Below are positions 1-12,400 of a DNA stretch of 64,000 nt, piece after piece (the stretch's first letter is position 1; each line of letters begins with the position of its first letter). The position numbers and the translations under genes were made by a program. Where the stretch lies: positions 620,001 through 684,000 of the forward strand of contig OZ037925.1 in assembly GCA_964035575.1 (NCBI GenBank). The letters run 5' to 3'. The DNA comes from Rhynchopus sp. YZ270_cl-10 (taxonomy: Eukaryota; Euglenozoa; Diplonemea; Diplonemida; Diplonemidae). The notes under the pieces are model-generated. The model saw only the letters and a list, made by a program, of their open reading frames with translations, made no database searches and was not told where the DNA came from.

Positions 1-3000
1 GATAGAACGCGGCCACAACAACGCTCCGAAAACAGCGCGATAGAACGGGGCCAAAACAACGCGTCGAAAACAGCGCGATAGAACGCGTCCAAAACAACGC
101 GTCGAAAACAGCGCGATAGACCGCGGCCAAAACAACGCGTCGAAAACAGCGCGATAGAACGCGGCCACAACAACGCGTCGAAAACAGCGCGATAGAACGC
201 GTCCAAAACAACGCGTCGAAAACAGCGCGATAGAACGCGGCCAAAACAACGCGTCGAAAACAGCGCGATGAAACGCGGCCACAACAACGCGTCGAAAACA
301 GCGCGATAGAACGCAGCCACAACAACGCGTCGAAAACAGCGCGATAGAACGCGGCCACAACAACGCGTCGAAAACAGCGCGATAGAACGCGTCCAAAACA
401 ACGCGTCGAAAACAGCGCGATAGAACGCGGCCAAAACAACGCGTCGAAAACAGCGCGATGAAACGCGGCCAAAACAACGCGTCGAAAACAGCGCGATGAA
501 ACGCGGCCACAACAACGCGCCGAAAACAGCGCGATAGAACGCGGCCAAAACAACGCGTCGAAAACAGCGCGATAGAACGCAGCCACAACAACGCGTCGAA
601 AACAGCGTGATAGAATGCTGCCAAAACAACGCGTCGAAAACAGCGCGATGAAACGCGGCCACAACAACGCGTCGAAAACAGCGCGATAGAACGCGGCCAC
701 AACAACGCGTCGAAAACAGCGCGATAGAACGCAGCCACAACAACGCGTCGAAAACAGCGCGATAGAACGCAGCCACAACAACGCGTCGAAAACAGCGCGA
801 TGAAACGCGGCCAAAACAACGCGTCGAAAACAGCGCGATGAAACGCGGCCACAACAACGCGTCGAAAACAGCGTGATAGAATGCTGCCAAAACAACGCGT
901 CGAAAACAGCGCGATGAAACGCGGCCACAACAACGCGTCGAAAACAGCGTGATAGAATGCTGCCAAAACAACGCGTCGAAAACAGCGCGATGAAACGCGG
1001 CCACAACAACGCGTCGAAAACAGCGCGATAGAACGCAGCCACAACAACGCGTCGAAAACAGCGTGATAGAATGCGGCCACAACAACGCGTCGAAAACAGC
1101 GCGATAGAACGCGTCCAAAACAACGCGTCGAAAACAGCGCGATGAAACGGGGCCACAACAACGCGTCGAAAACAGCGCGATAGACCGCGGCCACAACAAC
1201 GCGTCGAAAACAGCGCGATAGACCGCGGCCAAAACAACGCGTCGAAAACAGCGCGATAGAACGCGGCCACAACAACGCGTCGAAAACAGCGCGATAGAAC
1301 GCGTCCAAAACAACGCGTCGAAAACAGCGCGATGAAACGGGGCCACAACAACGCGTCGAAAACAGCGCGATAGAACGCGGCCACAACAACGCGTCGAAAA
1401 CAGCGCGATAGACCGCGGCCAAAACAACGCGTCGAAAACAGCGCGATAGAACGCGGCCACAACAACGCTCCGAAAACAGCGCGATAGAACGGGGCCAAAA
1501 CAACGCGTCGAAAACAGCGCGATAGAACGCGTCCAAAACAACGCGTCGAAAACAGCGCGATAGACCGCGGCCAAAACAACGCGTCGAAAACAGCGCGATA
1601 GAACGCGGCCACAACAACGCGTCGAAAACAGCGCGATAGAACGCGTCCAAAACAACGCGTCGAAAACAGCGCGATAGAACGCGGCCAAAACAACGCGTCG
1701 AAAACAGCGCGATGAAACGCGGCCACAACAACGCGTCGAAAACAGCGCGATAGAACGCAGCCACAACAACGCGTCGAAAACAGCGCGATAGAACGCGGCC
1801 ACAACAACGCGTCGAAAACAGCGCGATAGAACGCGTCCAAAACAACGCGTCGAAAACAGCGCGATAGAACGCGGCCAAAACAACGCGTCGAAAACAGCGC
1901 GATGAAACGCGGCCAAAACAACGCGTCGAAAACAGCGCGATGAAACGCGGCCACAACAACGCGCCGAAAACAGCGCGATAGAACGCGGCCAAAACAACGC
2001 GTCGAAAACAGCGCGATAGAACGCAGCCACAACAACGCGTCGAAAACAGCGTGATAGAATGCTGCCAAAACAACGCGTCGAAAACAGCGCGATGAAACGC
2101 GGCCACAACAACGCGTCGAAAACAGCGTGATAGAATGCTGCCAAAACAACGCGTCGAAAACAGCGTGATAGAATGCTGCCAAAACAACGCGTCGAAAACA
2201 GCGCGATAGAACGCGTCCAAAACAACGCGTCGAAAACAGCGCGATGAAACGCGGCCACAACAACGCGTCGAAAACAGCGCGATAGAACGCAGCCACAACA
2301 ACGCGTCGAAAACAGCGTGATAGAATGCTGCCAAAACAACGCGTCGAAAACAGCGCGATAGAACGCGTCCAAAACAACGCGTCGAAAACAGCGCGATGAA
2401 ACGCGGCCACAACAACGCGTCGAAAACAGCGCGATAGACCGCGGCCAAAACAACGCGTCGAAAACAGCGCGATAGAACGCGGCCACAACAACGCGTCGAA
2501 AACAGCGCGATAGACCGCGGCCAAAACAACGCGTCGAAAACAGCGCGATAGAACGCGGCCACAACAACGCGTCGAAAACAGCGTGATAGAATGCTGCCAA
2601 AACAACGCGTCGAAAACAGCGCGATAGAACGCGGCCACAACAACGCGTCGAAAACAGCGCGATAGAACTCGGCCAAAACAACGCGTCGAAAACAGCGCGA
2701 TAGAACGCGGCCACAACAACGCGTCGAAAACAGCGCGATAGAACGCGTCCAAAACAACGCGTCGAAAACAGCGCGATAGAACGCGTCCAAAACAACGCGT
2801 CGAAAACAGCGCGATGAAACGCGTCCTAAACAACGCGTCGAAAACAGCGCGATAGAACGCAGCCACAACAACGCGTCGAAAACAGCGCGATAGAACGCAG
2901 CCACAACAACGCGTCGAAAACAGCGCGATAGAACGCGGCCACAACAACGCGTCGAAAACAGCGCGATAGAACGCAGCCACAACAACGCGTCGAAAACAGC

Positions 3001-6000
3001 GCGATAGAACGCGTCCAAAACAACGCGTCGAAAACAGCGCGATGAAACGGGGCCACAACAACGCGTCGAAAACAGCGCGATAGAACGCGTCCAAAACAAC
3101 GCGTCGAAAACAGCGCGATAGACCGCGGCCAAAACAACGCGTCGAAAACAGCGCGATAGAACGCGGCCACAACAACGCGCCGAAAACAGCGCGATAGAAC
3201 GCGTCCAAAACAACGCGTCGAAAACAGCGCGATAGAACGCGGCCAAAACAACGCGTCGAAAACAGCGCGATGAAACGCGGCCAAAACAACGCGTCGAAAA
3301 CAGCGCGATGAAACGCGGCCACAACAACGCGTCGAAAACAGCGCGATGAAACGCGGCCACAACAACGCGTCGAAAACAGCGCGATAGAACGCAGCCACAA
3401 CAACGCGTCGAAAACAGCGCGATAGAACGCGGCCACAACAACGCGTCGAAAACAGCGCGATAGAACGCGGCCAAAACAACGCGTCGAAAACAGCGCGATG
3501 AAACGCGGCCAAAACAACGCGTCGAAAACAGCGCGATGAAACGCGGCCACAACAACGCGTCGAAAACAGCGCGATGAAACGCGGCCACAACAACGCGTCG
3601 AAAACAGCGCGATAGAACGCAGCCACAACAACGCGTCGAAAACAGCGCGATAGAACGCGTCCAAAACAACGCGTCGAAAACAGCGCGATAGAACGCGGCC
3701 AAAACAACGCGTCGAAAACAGCGCGAAAGAACGCGTCCAAAACAACGCGTCGAAAACAGCGCGATAGAACGCGGCCACAAGAACGCGCCGAAAACAGCGC
3801 GATGAACGCTGCCAAAACAACGCGTCGAAAACAGCGCGAAAGAACGCGTCCAAAACAACGCGTCGAAAACAGCGCGATAGACCGCGGCCAAAACAACGCG
3901 TCGAAAACAGCGCGATAGAACGCGGCCACAACAACGCTCCGAAAACAGCGCGATAGAACGCGGCCAAAACAACGCGTCGAAAACAGCGCGATAGAACGCG
4001 GCCAAAACAACGCGTCGAAAACAGCGCGATAGAACGCGGCCAAAACAACGCGTCGAAAACAGCGCGATAGAACGCGGCCAAAACAACGCGTCGAAAACAG
4101 CGCGATGAAACGCGGCCAAAACAACGCGTCGAAAACAGCGCGATAGAACGCGTCGAAAACAGCGCGATAGAACGCGGCCAAAACAACGCGTCGAAAACAG
4201 CGCGATGAAACGCGGCCAAAACAACGCGTCGAAAACAGCGCGATAGAACGCTGCCACAACAACGCGTCGAAAACAGCGCGATGAAACGCGGCCAAAACAA
4301 CGCGTCGAAAACAGCGCGATAGAACGCTGCCACAACAACGCGTCGAAAACAGCGCGATAGAACGCGGCCAAAACAACGCGTCGAAAACAGCGCGATAGAA
4401 CGCGGCCACAACAACGCGTCGAAAACAGCGCGATAGAACGCAGCCACAACAACGCGTCGAAACAGCGCGATAGAACGCGTCCAAAACAACGCGTCGAAAA
4501 CAGCGCGATAGAACACGTCCAAAACAACGCGTCGAAAACAGCGCGATGAAACGCGGCCACAAGAACGCGCCGAAAAAAGCGCGATAGAACGCTGCCAAAA
4601 CAACGCGTCGAAAACAGCGCGATAGAACGCGTCCAAAACAACGCGTCGAAAACAGCGCGATGAAACGCGGCCACAAGAACGCGCCGAAAAAAGCGCGATA
4701 GAACGCTGCCAAAACAACGCGTCGAAAACAGCGCGAAAGAACGCGTCCAAAACAACGCGTCGAAAACAGCGCGATGAAACGCGGCCACAACAACGCGCCG
4801 AAAACAGCGCGATAGAACGCGGCCAAAACAACGCGTCGAAAACAGCGCGATAGAACGCGGCCACAACAACGCGTCGAAAACAGCGCGATAGAACGCGTCC
4901 AAAACAACGCGTCGAAAACAGCGCGATAGAACGCGGCCACAACAACGCGTCGAAAACAGCGCGATAGAACGCTGCCACAACAACGCGTCGAAAACAGCGC
5001 GATGAAACGCGGCCACAACAACGCGTCGAAAACAGCGCGATAGAACGCGGCCACAACAACGCGTCGAAAACAGCGCGATAGACCGCGGCCACAACAACGC
5101 GTCGAAAACAGCGCGATAGACCGCGGCCAAAACAACGCGTCGAAAACAGCGCGATGAAACGCGGCCAAAACAACGCGTCGAAAACAGCGCGATGAAACGC
5201 GGCCACAACAACGCGTCGAAAACAGCGCGATAGAACGCGGCCACAACAACGCGTCGAAAACAGCGCGATAGACCGCGGCCAAAACAACGCGTCGAAAACA
5301 GCGCGATAGAACGCGGCCACAACAACGCTCCGAAAACAGCGCGATAGAACGCGGCCAAAACAACGCGTCGAAAACAGCGCGATAGAACGCGGCCAAAACA
5401 ACGCGTCGAAAACAGCGCGATAGAACGCGTCGAAAACAGCGCGATAGAACGCGGCCACAACAACGCGTCGAAAACAGCGCGATGAAACGCGGCCACAACA
5501 ACGCGTCGAAAACAGCGCGATGAAACGCGGCCACAACAACGCGTCGAAAACAGCGCGATAGACCGCGGCCAAAACAACGCGTCGAAAACAGCGCGATAGA
5601 ACGCGTCGAAAACAGCGCGATAGAACGCGGCCACAACAACGCGTCGAAAACAGCGCGATGAAACGCGGCCACAACAACGCGTCGAAAACAGCGCGATAGA
5701 ACGCGGCCACAACAACGCGTCGAAAAAAGTGCGATAGAACGCGGTCACAACAACGCGTCGAAAACAGCGCGATGAAACGCGGCCAAAACAACGCGTCGAA
5801 AACAGCGCGATAGACCGCGGCCAAAACAACGCGTCGAAAACAGCGCGATAGAACGCGGCCACAACAACGCGTCGAAAACAGCGCGATGAAACGCGGCCAC
5901 AACAACGCGTCGAAAACAGCGCGATAGAACGCGGCCACAACAACGCGTCGAAAACAGCGCGATGAAACGCGGCCACAACAACGCGTCGAAAACAGCGCGA

Positions 6001-9000
6001 TAGAACGCAGCCACAACAACGCGTCGAAAACAGCGCGATAGAACGCGGCCACAACAACGCGTCGAAAACAGCGCGATAGAACGCGGCCACAAGAACGCGC
6101 CGAAAACAGCGCGTCGAAAACAGCGCGATAGAACGCGTCCAAAACAACGCGTCGAAAACAGCGCGATAGAACGCGTCCAAAACAACGCGTCGAAAACAGC
6201 GCGATAGAACGCGTCCAAAACAACGCGTCGAAAACAGCGCGATGAAACGCGGCCACAACAACGCGTCGAAAACAGCGCGATAGACCGCGGCCAAAACAAC
6301 GCGTCGAAAACAGCGCGATAGAACGCGGCCACAACAACGCGTCGAAAACAGCGCGATAGACCGCGGCCAAAACAACGCGTCGAAAACAGCGCGATAGAAC
6401 GCGGCCACAACAACGCGACGAAAACAGCGCGATGAAACGCGGCCACAACAACGCGTCGAAAACAGCGCGATAGAACGCGTCCAAAACAACGCGTCGAAAA
6501 CAGCGCGATAGAACGCGGCCAAAACAACGCGTCGAAAACAGCGCGAAAGAACGCGTCCAAAACAACGCGTCGAAAACAGCGCGATAGAACGCGGCCACAA
6601 GAACGCGCCGAAAACAGCGCGATAGAACGCGGCCAAAACAACGCGTCGAAAACAGCGCGATAGAACGCGGCCACAACAACGCGTCGAAAACAGCGCGATA
6701 GACCGCGGCCAAAACAACGCGTCGAAAACAGCGCGATAGAACGCGGCCACAACAACGCGTCGAAAACAGCGTGATAGAATGCTGCCAAAACAACGCGTCG
6801 AAAACAGCGCGATGAAACGCGGCCACAACAACGCGTCGAAAACAGCGCGATAGAACGCGTCCAAAACAACGCGTCGAAAACAGCGCGATGAAACGCGGCC
6901 ACAACAACGCGTCGAAAACAGCGCGATAGACCGCGGCCAAAACAACGCGTCGAAAACAGCGCGATAGAACGCGGCCACAACAACGCGTCGAAAACAGCGC
7001 GATAGAACGCTGCCAAAACAACGCGTCGAAAACAGCGCGATAGAACGCGGCCAAAACAACGCGTCGAAAACAGCGCAATAGAACGCGTCGAAAACAACGC
7101 GTCGAAAACAGCGCGATAGAACGCGGCCACAACAACGCGTCGAAAACAGCGCGATAGAACGCTGCCACAACAACGCGTCGAAAACAGCGCGATGAAACGC
7201 GGCCACAACAACGCGTCGAAAACAGCGCGATAGAACGCGTCCAAAACAACGCGTCGAAAACAGCGCGATGAAACGCGGCCACAACAACGCGTCGAAAACA
7301 GCGCGATAGACCGCGGCCACAACAACGCGTCGAAAACAGCGCGATAGACCGCGGCCAAAACAACGCGTCGAAAACAGCGCGATGAAACGCGGCCACAACA
7401 ACGCGTCGAAAACAGCGCGATAGAACGCGGCCACAACAACGCGTCGAAAACAGCGCGATAGAACGCGGCCAAAACAACGCGTCGAAAACAGCGCGATGAA
7501 ACGCGGCCACAACAACGCGTCGAAAACAGCGCGATGAAACGCGGCCACAACAACGCGTCGAAAACAGCGCGATAGAACGCAGCCACAACAACGCGTCGAA
7601 AACAGCGCGATAGAACGCGGCCACAACAACGCGTCGAAAACAGCGCGATAGAACGCGTCCAAAACAACGCGTCGAAAACAGCGCGATGAAACGCGGCCAA
7701 AACAACGCGTCGAAAACAGCGCGATGAAACGCGGCCACAACAACGCGTCGAAAACAGCGTGATATAACGCGGCCAAAACAACGCGTCGAAAACAGCGCGA
7801 TAGAACGCGGCCACAACAACGCGCCGAAAACAGCGCGATAGAACGCTGCCACAACAACGCGTCGAAAACAGCGTGATATAACGCGGCCAAAACAACGCGT
7901 CGAAAACAGCGCGATAGAACGCGGCCAAAACAACGCGTCGAAAACAGCGCGATAGAACGCAGCCACAACAACGCGTCGAAAACAGCGCGATAGAACGCAG
8001 CCACAACAACGCGTCGAAAACAGCGCGATGAAACGCGGCCAAAACAACGCGTCGAAAACAGCGCGATGAAACGCGGCCACAACAACGCGTCGAAAACAGC
8101 GTGATAGAATGCTGCCAAAACAACGCGTCGAAAACAGCGCGATGAAACGCGGCCACAACAACGCGTCGAAAACAGCGTGATAGAATGCTGCCAAAACAAC
8201 GCGTCGAAAACAGCGCGATGAAACGCGGCCACAACAACGCGTCGAAAACAGCGCGATAGAACGCAGCCACAACAACGCGTCGAAAACAGCGTGATAGAAT
8301 GCGGCCACAACAACGCGTCGAAAACAGCGCGATAGAACGCGTCCAAAACAACGCGTCGAAAACAGCGCGATGAAACGCGGCCACAACAACGCGTCGAAAA
8401 CAGCGCGATAGACCGCGGCCAAAACAACGCGTCGAAAACAGCGCGATAGAACGCGGCCACAACAACGCTCCGAAAACAGCGCGATAGAACGGGGCCAAAA
8501 CAACGCGTCGAAAACAGCGCGATAGAACGCGTCCAAAACAACGCGTCGAAAACAGCGCGATAGACCGCGGCCAAAACAACGCGTCGAAAACAGCGCGATA
8601 GAACGCGGCCACAACAACGCGCCGAAAACAGCGCGATAGACCGCGGCCAAAACAACGCGTCGAAAACAGCGCGATAGAACGCGTCCAAAACAACGCGTCG
8701 AAAACAGCGCGATAGAACGCGGCCACAACAACGCGTCGAAAACAGCGCGATAGAACGCGTCCAAAACAACGCGTCGAAAACAGCGCGATAGAACGCGGCC
8801 AAAACAACGCGTCGAAAACAGCGCGATGAAACGCGGCCAAAACAACGCGTCGAAAACAGCGCGATGAAACGCGGCCAAAACAACGCGTCGAAAACAGCGC
8901 GATGAAACGCGGCCACAACAACGCGTCGAAAACAGCGCGATAGAACGCGGCCACAACAACGCGTCGAAAACAGCGCGATAGAACGCGTCCAAAACAACGC

Positions 9001-10842
9001 GTCGAAAACAGCGCGATAGAACGCGGCCAAAACAACGCGTCGAAAACAGCGCGATGAAACGCGGCCAAAACAACGCGTCGAAAACAGCGCGATGAAACGC
9101 GGCCACAACAACGCGTCGAAAACAGCGCGATAGAACGCAGCCACAACAACGCGTCGAAAACAGCGCGATAGAACGCGGCCACAACAACGCGTCGAAAACA
9201 GCGCGATAGAACGCGTCCAAAACAACGCGTCGAAAACAGCGCGATAGAACGCGGCCAAAACAACGCGTCGAAAACAGCGCGATGAAACGCGGCCAAAACA
9301 ACGCGTCGAAAACAGCGCGATAGAACGCGGCCAAAACAACGCGTCGAAAACAGCGCGATAGAACGCAGCCACAACAACGCGTCGAAAACAGCGTGATAGA
9401 ATGCTGCCAAAACAACGCGTCGAAAACAGCGCGATGAAACGCGGCCACAACAACGCGTCGAAAACAGCGTGATAGAATGCTGCCAAAACAACGCGTCGAA
9501 AACAGCGTGATAGAATGCTGCCAAAACAACGCGTCGAAAACAGCGCGATAGAACGCGTCCAAAACAACGCGTCGAAAACAGCGCGATGAAACGCGGCCAC
9601 AACAACGCGTCGAAAACAGCGCGATAGAACGCAGCCACAACAACGCGTCGAAAACAGCGTGATAGAATGCTGCCAAAACAACGCGTCGAAAACAGCGCGA
9701 TAGAACGCGTCCAAAACAACGCGTCGAAAACAGCGCGATAGAACGCGGCCACAACAACGCGTCGAAAACAGCGCGATAGAACGCAGCCACAACAACGCGT
9801 CGAAAACAGCGCGATAGACCGCGGCCAAAACAACGCGTCGAAAACAGCGCGATAGAACGCGGCCAAAACAACGCGTCGAAAACAGCGCGATAGACCGCGG
9901 CCAAAACAACGCGTCGAAAACAGCGCGATAGAACGCGGCCACAACAACGCGTCGAAAACAGCGTGATAGAATGCTGCCAAAACAACGCGTCGAAAACAGC
10001 GCGATAGAACGCGGCCACAACAACGCGTCGAAAACAGCGCGATAGAACTCGGCCAAAACAACGCGTCGAAAACAGCGCGATAGAACGCGGCCACAACAAC
10101 GCGTCGAAAACAGCGCGATAGAACGCGTCCAAAACAACGCGTCGAAAACAGCGCGATAGAACGCGTCCAAAACAACGCGTCGAAAACAGCGCGATGAAAC
10201 GCGTCCTAAACAACGCGTCGAAAACAGCGCGATAGAACGCAGCCACAACAACGCGTCGAAAACAGCGCGATAGAACGCAGCCACAACAACGCGTCGAAAA
10301 CAGCGCGATAGAACGCGGCCACAACAACGCGTCGAAAACAGCGCGATAGAACGCGTCCAAAACAACGCGTCGAAAACAGCGCGATAGAACGCGGCCACAA
10401 CAACGCGTCGAAAACAGCGCGATAGAACGCAGCCACAACAACGCGTCGAAAACAGCGCGATAGAACGCGTCCAAAACAACGCGTCGAAAACAGCGCGATA
10501 GAACGCGGCCACAACAACGCGACGAAAACAGCGCGATGAAACGCGGCCACAACAACGCGTCGAAAACAGCGCGATAGAACGCGGCCACAACAACGCGTCG
10601 AAAACAGCGCGATAGACCGCGGCCAAAACAACGCGTCGAAAACAGCGCGATAGAACGCGGCCACAACAACGCGTCGAAAACAGCGCGATAGACCGCGGCC
10701 AAAACAACGCGTCGAAAACAGCGCGATAGAACGCGGCCACAACAACGCGACGAAAACAGCGCGATGAAACGCGGCCACAACAACGCGTCGAAAACAGCGC
10801 GATAGAACGCGGCCACAACAACGCGTCGAAAACAGCGTGATA
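1..10842. repeat. 38-bp satellite array, block 1
   Basis: Tandem array of a 38-bp unit built from the words GATAGAACGCGG, ACAACAACGC and GTCGAAAACAGCGC, about 285 copies. Units differ at a few fixed sites: TAGAA or TGAAA or TAGAC near the start, CGCGGCC or CGCGTCC or CGCAGCC or TGCTGCC in the middle, ACAAC or AAAAC, and GCGTCG or GCGCCG or GCTCCG. Runs of the same variant order recur; for example the order at base 1 returns at base 1445, which is 38 units later. Some units are shortened, for example near 4149, 5425 and 6110. The block continues past the left edge of the window. Function is unknown; position next to unique genes suggests a centromeric, subtelomeric or other heterochromatic satellite. 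Confidence 0.97.
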
Positions 10843-10847
10843 GAATT

Positions 10848-10871
10848 CTAGAAAACACTTGTGTTTTCTAG
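10848..10871. repeat. Hairpin at the left edge of spacer copy 1
   Basis: CTAGAAAACAC, two T residues, then GTGTTTTCTAG: perfect 11-bp arms with a 2-nt centre, followed by a T-run. The same hairpin starts spacer copy 2 (about 15594) and copy 3 (about 20264). It lies 1-2 bp from the satellite junction, so it may be an end of the inserted element. Confidence 0.85.
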
Positions 10872-11286
10872 TTTTTAAAGGTTGCTTTTCTCGCCACCCC
10901 GGTCTAACCCCCTCAGTCCTCCTCTATCCTCCTCTAACCCCTTCAGTCTCACCCCCCCCCTGCTGGATCCGACCAAAAACCGGTTTTTTTTAGAGGGTGT
11001 AGAAGCTTCGCACAGCCGAAAAAACTTTTTCTTTGGAAAGATCGGACACTTTTTGGGGGGTGTATAGGCTCAGCGAAGCGTTAAACCGTTAGAGACCCTG
11101 ACACCAGGGTGTCACGAGTACCCCTTTTATACACGTGTTTCTTAAGGCTTCTACAGGGTTCTACAGGCAAAACAGGCGTTTTGGCCAAAAACCCCGTTTT
11201 TCAGACAGGTAAACGTGTTTGCGGCTTGGGAAACGTGCCAGCGCGGTGTGAGAACCATGCATGGACCACACACGGCACGAGTTGCA

Positions 11287-11309
11287 GCAGCCCACCGAAG
11301 GTGGGCTGC
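11287..11309. repeat. GC-rich hairpin in spacer copy 1
   Basis: GCAGCCCACC, loop GAA, GGTGGGCTGC: perfect 10-bp arms with a 3-nt loop. It is repeated at the same offset in the other two spacers (about 16033 and 20703). It shares the word GCAGCCCACCG with the unrelated long hairpin at 56702-56752. Confidence 0.85.
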
Positions 11310-11500
11310 GTTTGGTAACCACACGATGCGGTTAACGCGTGTATCGCATATGCATAGCGTTGTGTGTATCGTATACGAAGACCGTAGTGTGTAACGCACG
11401 TGTAGACCGTTCCGTTATCACAACCACACGAGCCAGCGAAGTGTCACAGCGGCGCAGGTGTTGCGTTAACGCGATGGCGTTAAACCCGTAGCATGCTTTC

Positions 11501-12262
11501 GTACAGATCGCTACGTACACATCGGTTGCGTTGCGTTGCATGCGTTGCGTTCGTTGCATACAGATCGCTACGTATGCATCGGTTGCGTTGCGTTGCATGC
11601 GTTGCGTTGTATGCGTTGCGTTCGTTGCATACAGATCGCTACGTATGCATCGGTTGCGTTGCGTTGCATGCGTTGCGTTCGTTGCATACAGATCGCTACG
11701 TATGCATCGGTTGCGTTGCGTTGCATGCGTTGCGTTGTATGCGTTGCGTTCGTTGCATACAGATCGTAACGTACACATCGGTTGCGTTGCGTTGCATGCG
11801 TTGCGTTCGTTACAGATCGCTACGTATGGGTTGCGTTGCGTTCGTTGCGTTGCGTTCGTTGCATACAGATCGCTACGTATGCATCGGTTGCGTTACGTTG
11901 TATGCGTTGCGTTCGTTGCATACAGATCGTAACGTATGCATCGGTTGCGTTGCGTTGCATGCGTTGCGTTCGTTACAGATCGCTACGTATGGGTTGCGTT
12001 GCGTTCGTTGCGTTGCGTTCGTTGCATACAGATCGCTACGTATGCATCGGTTGCGTTGCGTTGCATGCGTTGCGTTGCATGCGTTGCGTTCGTTGCGTTG
12101 CGTTCGTTGCATACAGATCGCTACGTATGCATCGGTTGCGTTACGTTGTATGCGTTGCGTTCGTTGCATACAGATCGTAACGTATGCATCGGTTGCGTTG
12201 CGTTGCATGCGTTGCGTTCGTTACAGATCGCTACGTATGGGTTGCGTTGCGTTCGTTGCATG
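11501..12262. repeat. GTTGC-rich nested repeat array in spacer copy 1
   Basis: Tandem repeats of roughly 57 bp made from GTTGCGTTGC words joined to CATACAGATCGCTACG and TATGCATCG. Some units lack parts of the pattern. One sub-block that includes the words GTTACGTTGTATGCG and ATCGTAACG occurs twice in copies 1 and 2 but once in copy 3, which explains why copy 3 is 163 bp shorter. Confidence 0.85.
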
Positions 12263-12400
12263 CGTTACGCCGCACACGAAACGTGTATCGCTTATGCATA
12301 GCGTTGTGTGTATCGTATACGTAGAGCGTAACGTGCAAACCAGACACATACCGTTTGACACACCAGCCAGCGAAGTGTTTTCAAGACCGTCAACTCAAAT

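Larger units (their letters stand above)
10843..12400. repeat. 1558-bp spacer inserted in the satellite, copy 1
   Basis: Non-satellite segment whose two edges fall inside a single 38-bp unit of the GATAGAATGCTGCC type. AAT is present at both edges (10844-10846 and 12398-12400), consistent with a 3-bp target duplication. From left to right it holds a hairpin with 11-bp arms (10848-10871), a C- and T-rich stretch (about 10890-10965), a GC hairpin (11287-11309), and an array of GTTGC-rich repeats (about 11501-12262) framed by a 39-bp direct repeat (11339-11377 and 12283-12321). No transposase or other protein is recognisable. Short ORFs occur on both strands but are low-complexity products of the repeats. 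Confidence 0.9.

Noticed and set aside
10882-11399. Small ORFs in the unique part of the spacer, present in all three copies
   Set aside because: Identical in all copies because the copies are identical DNA; no recognisable protein feature and no independent conservation.
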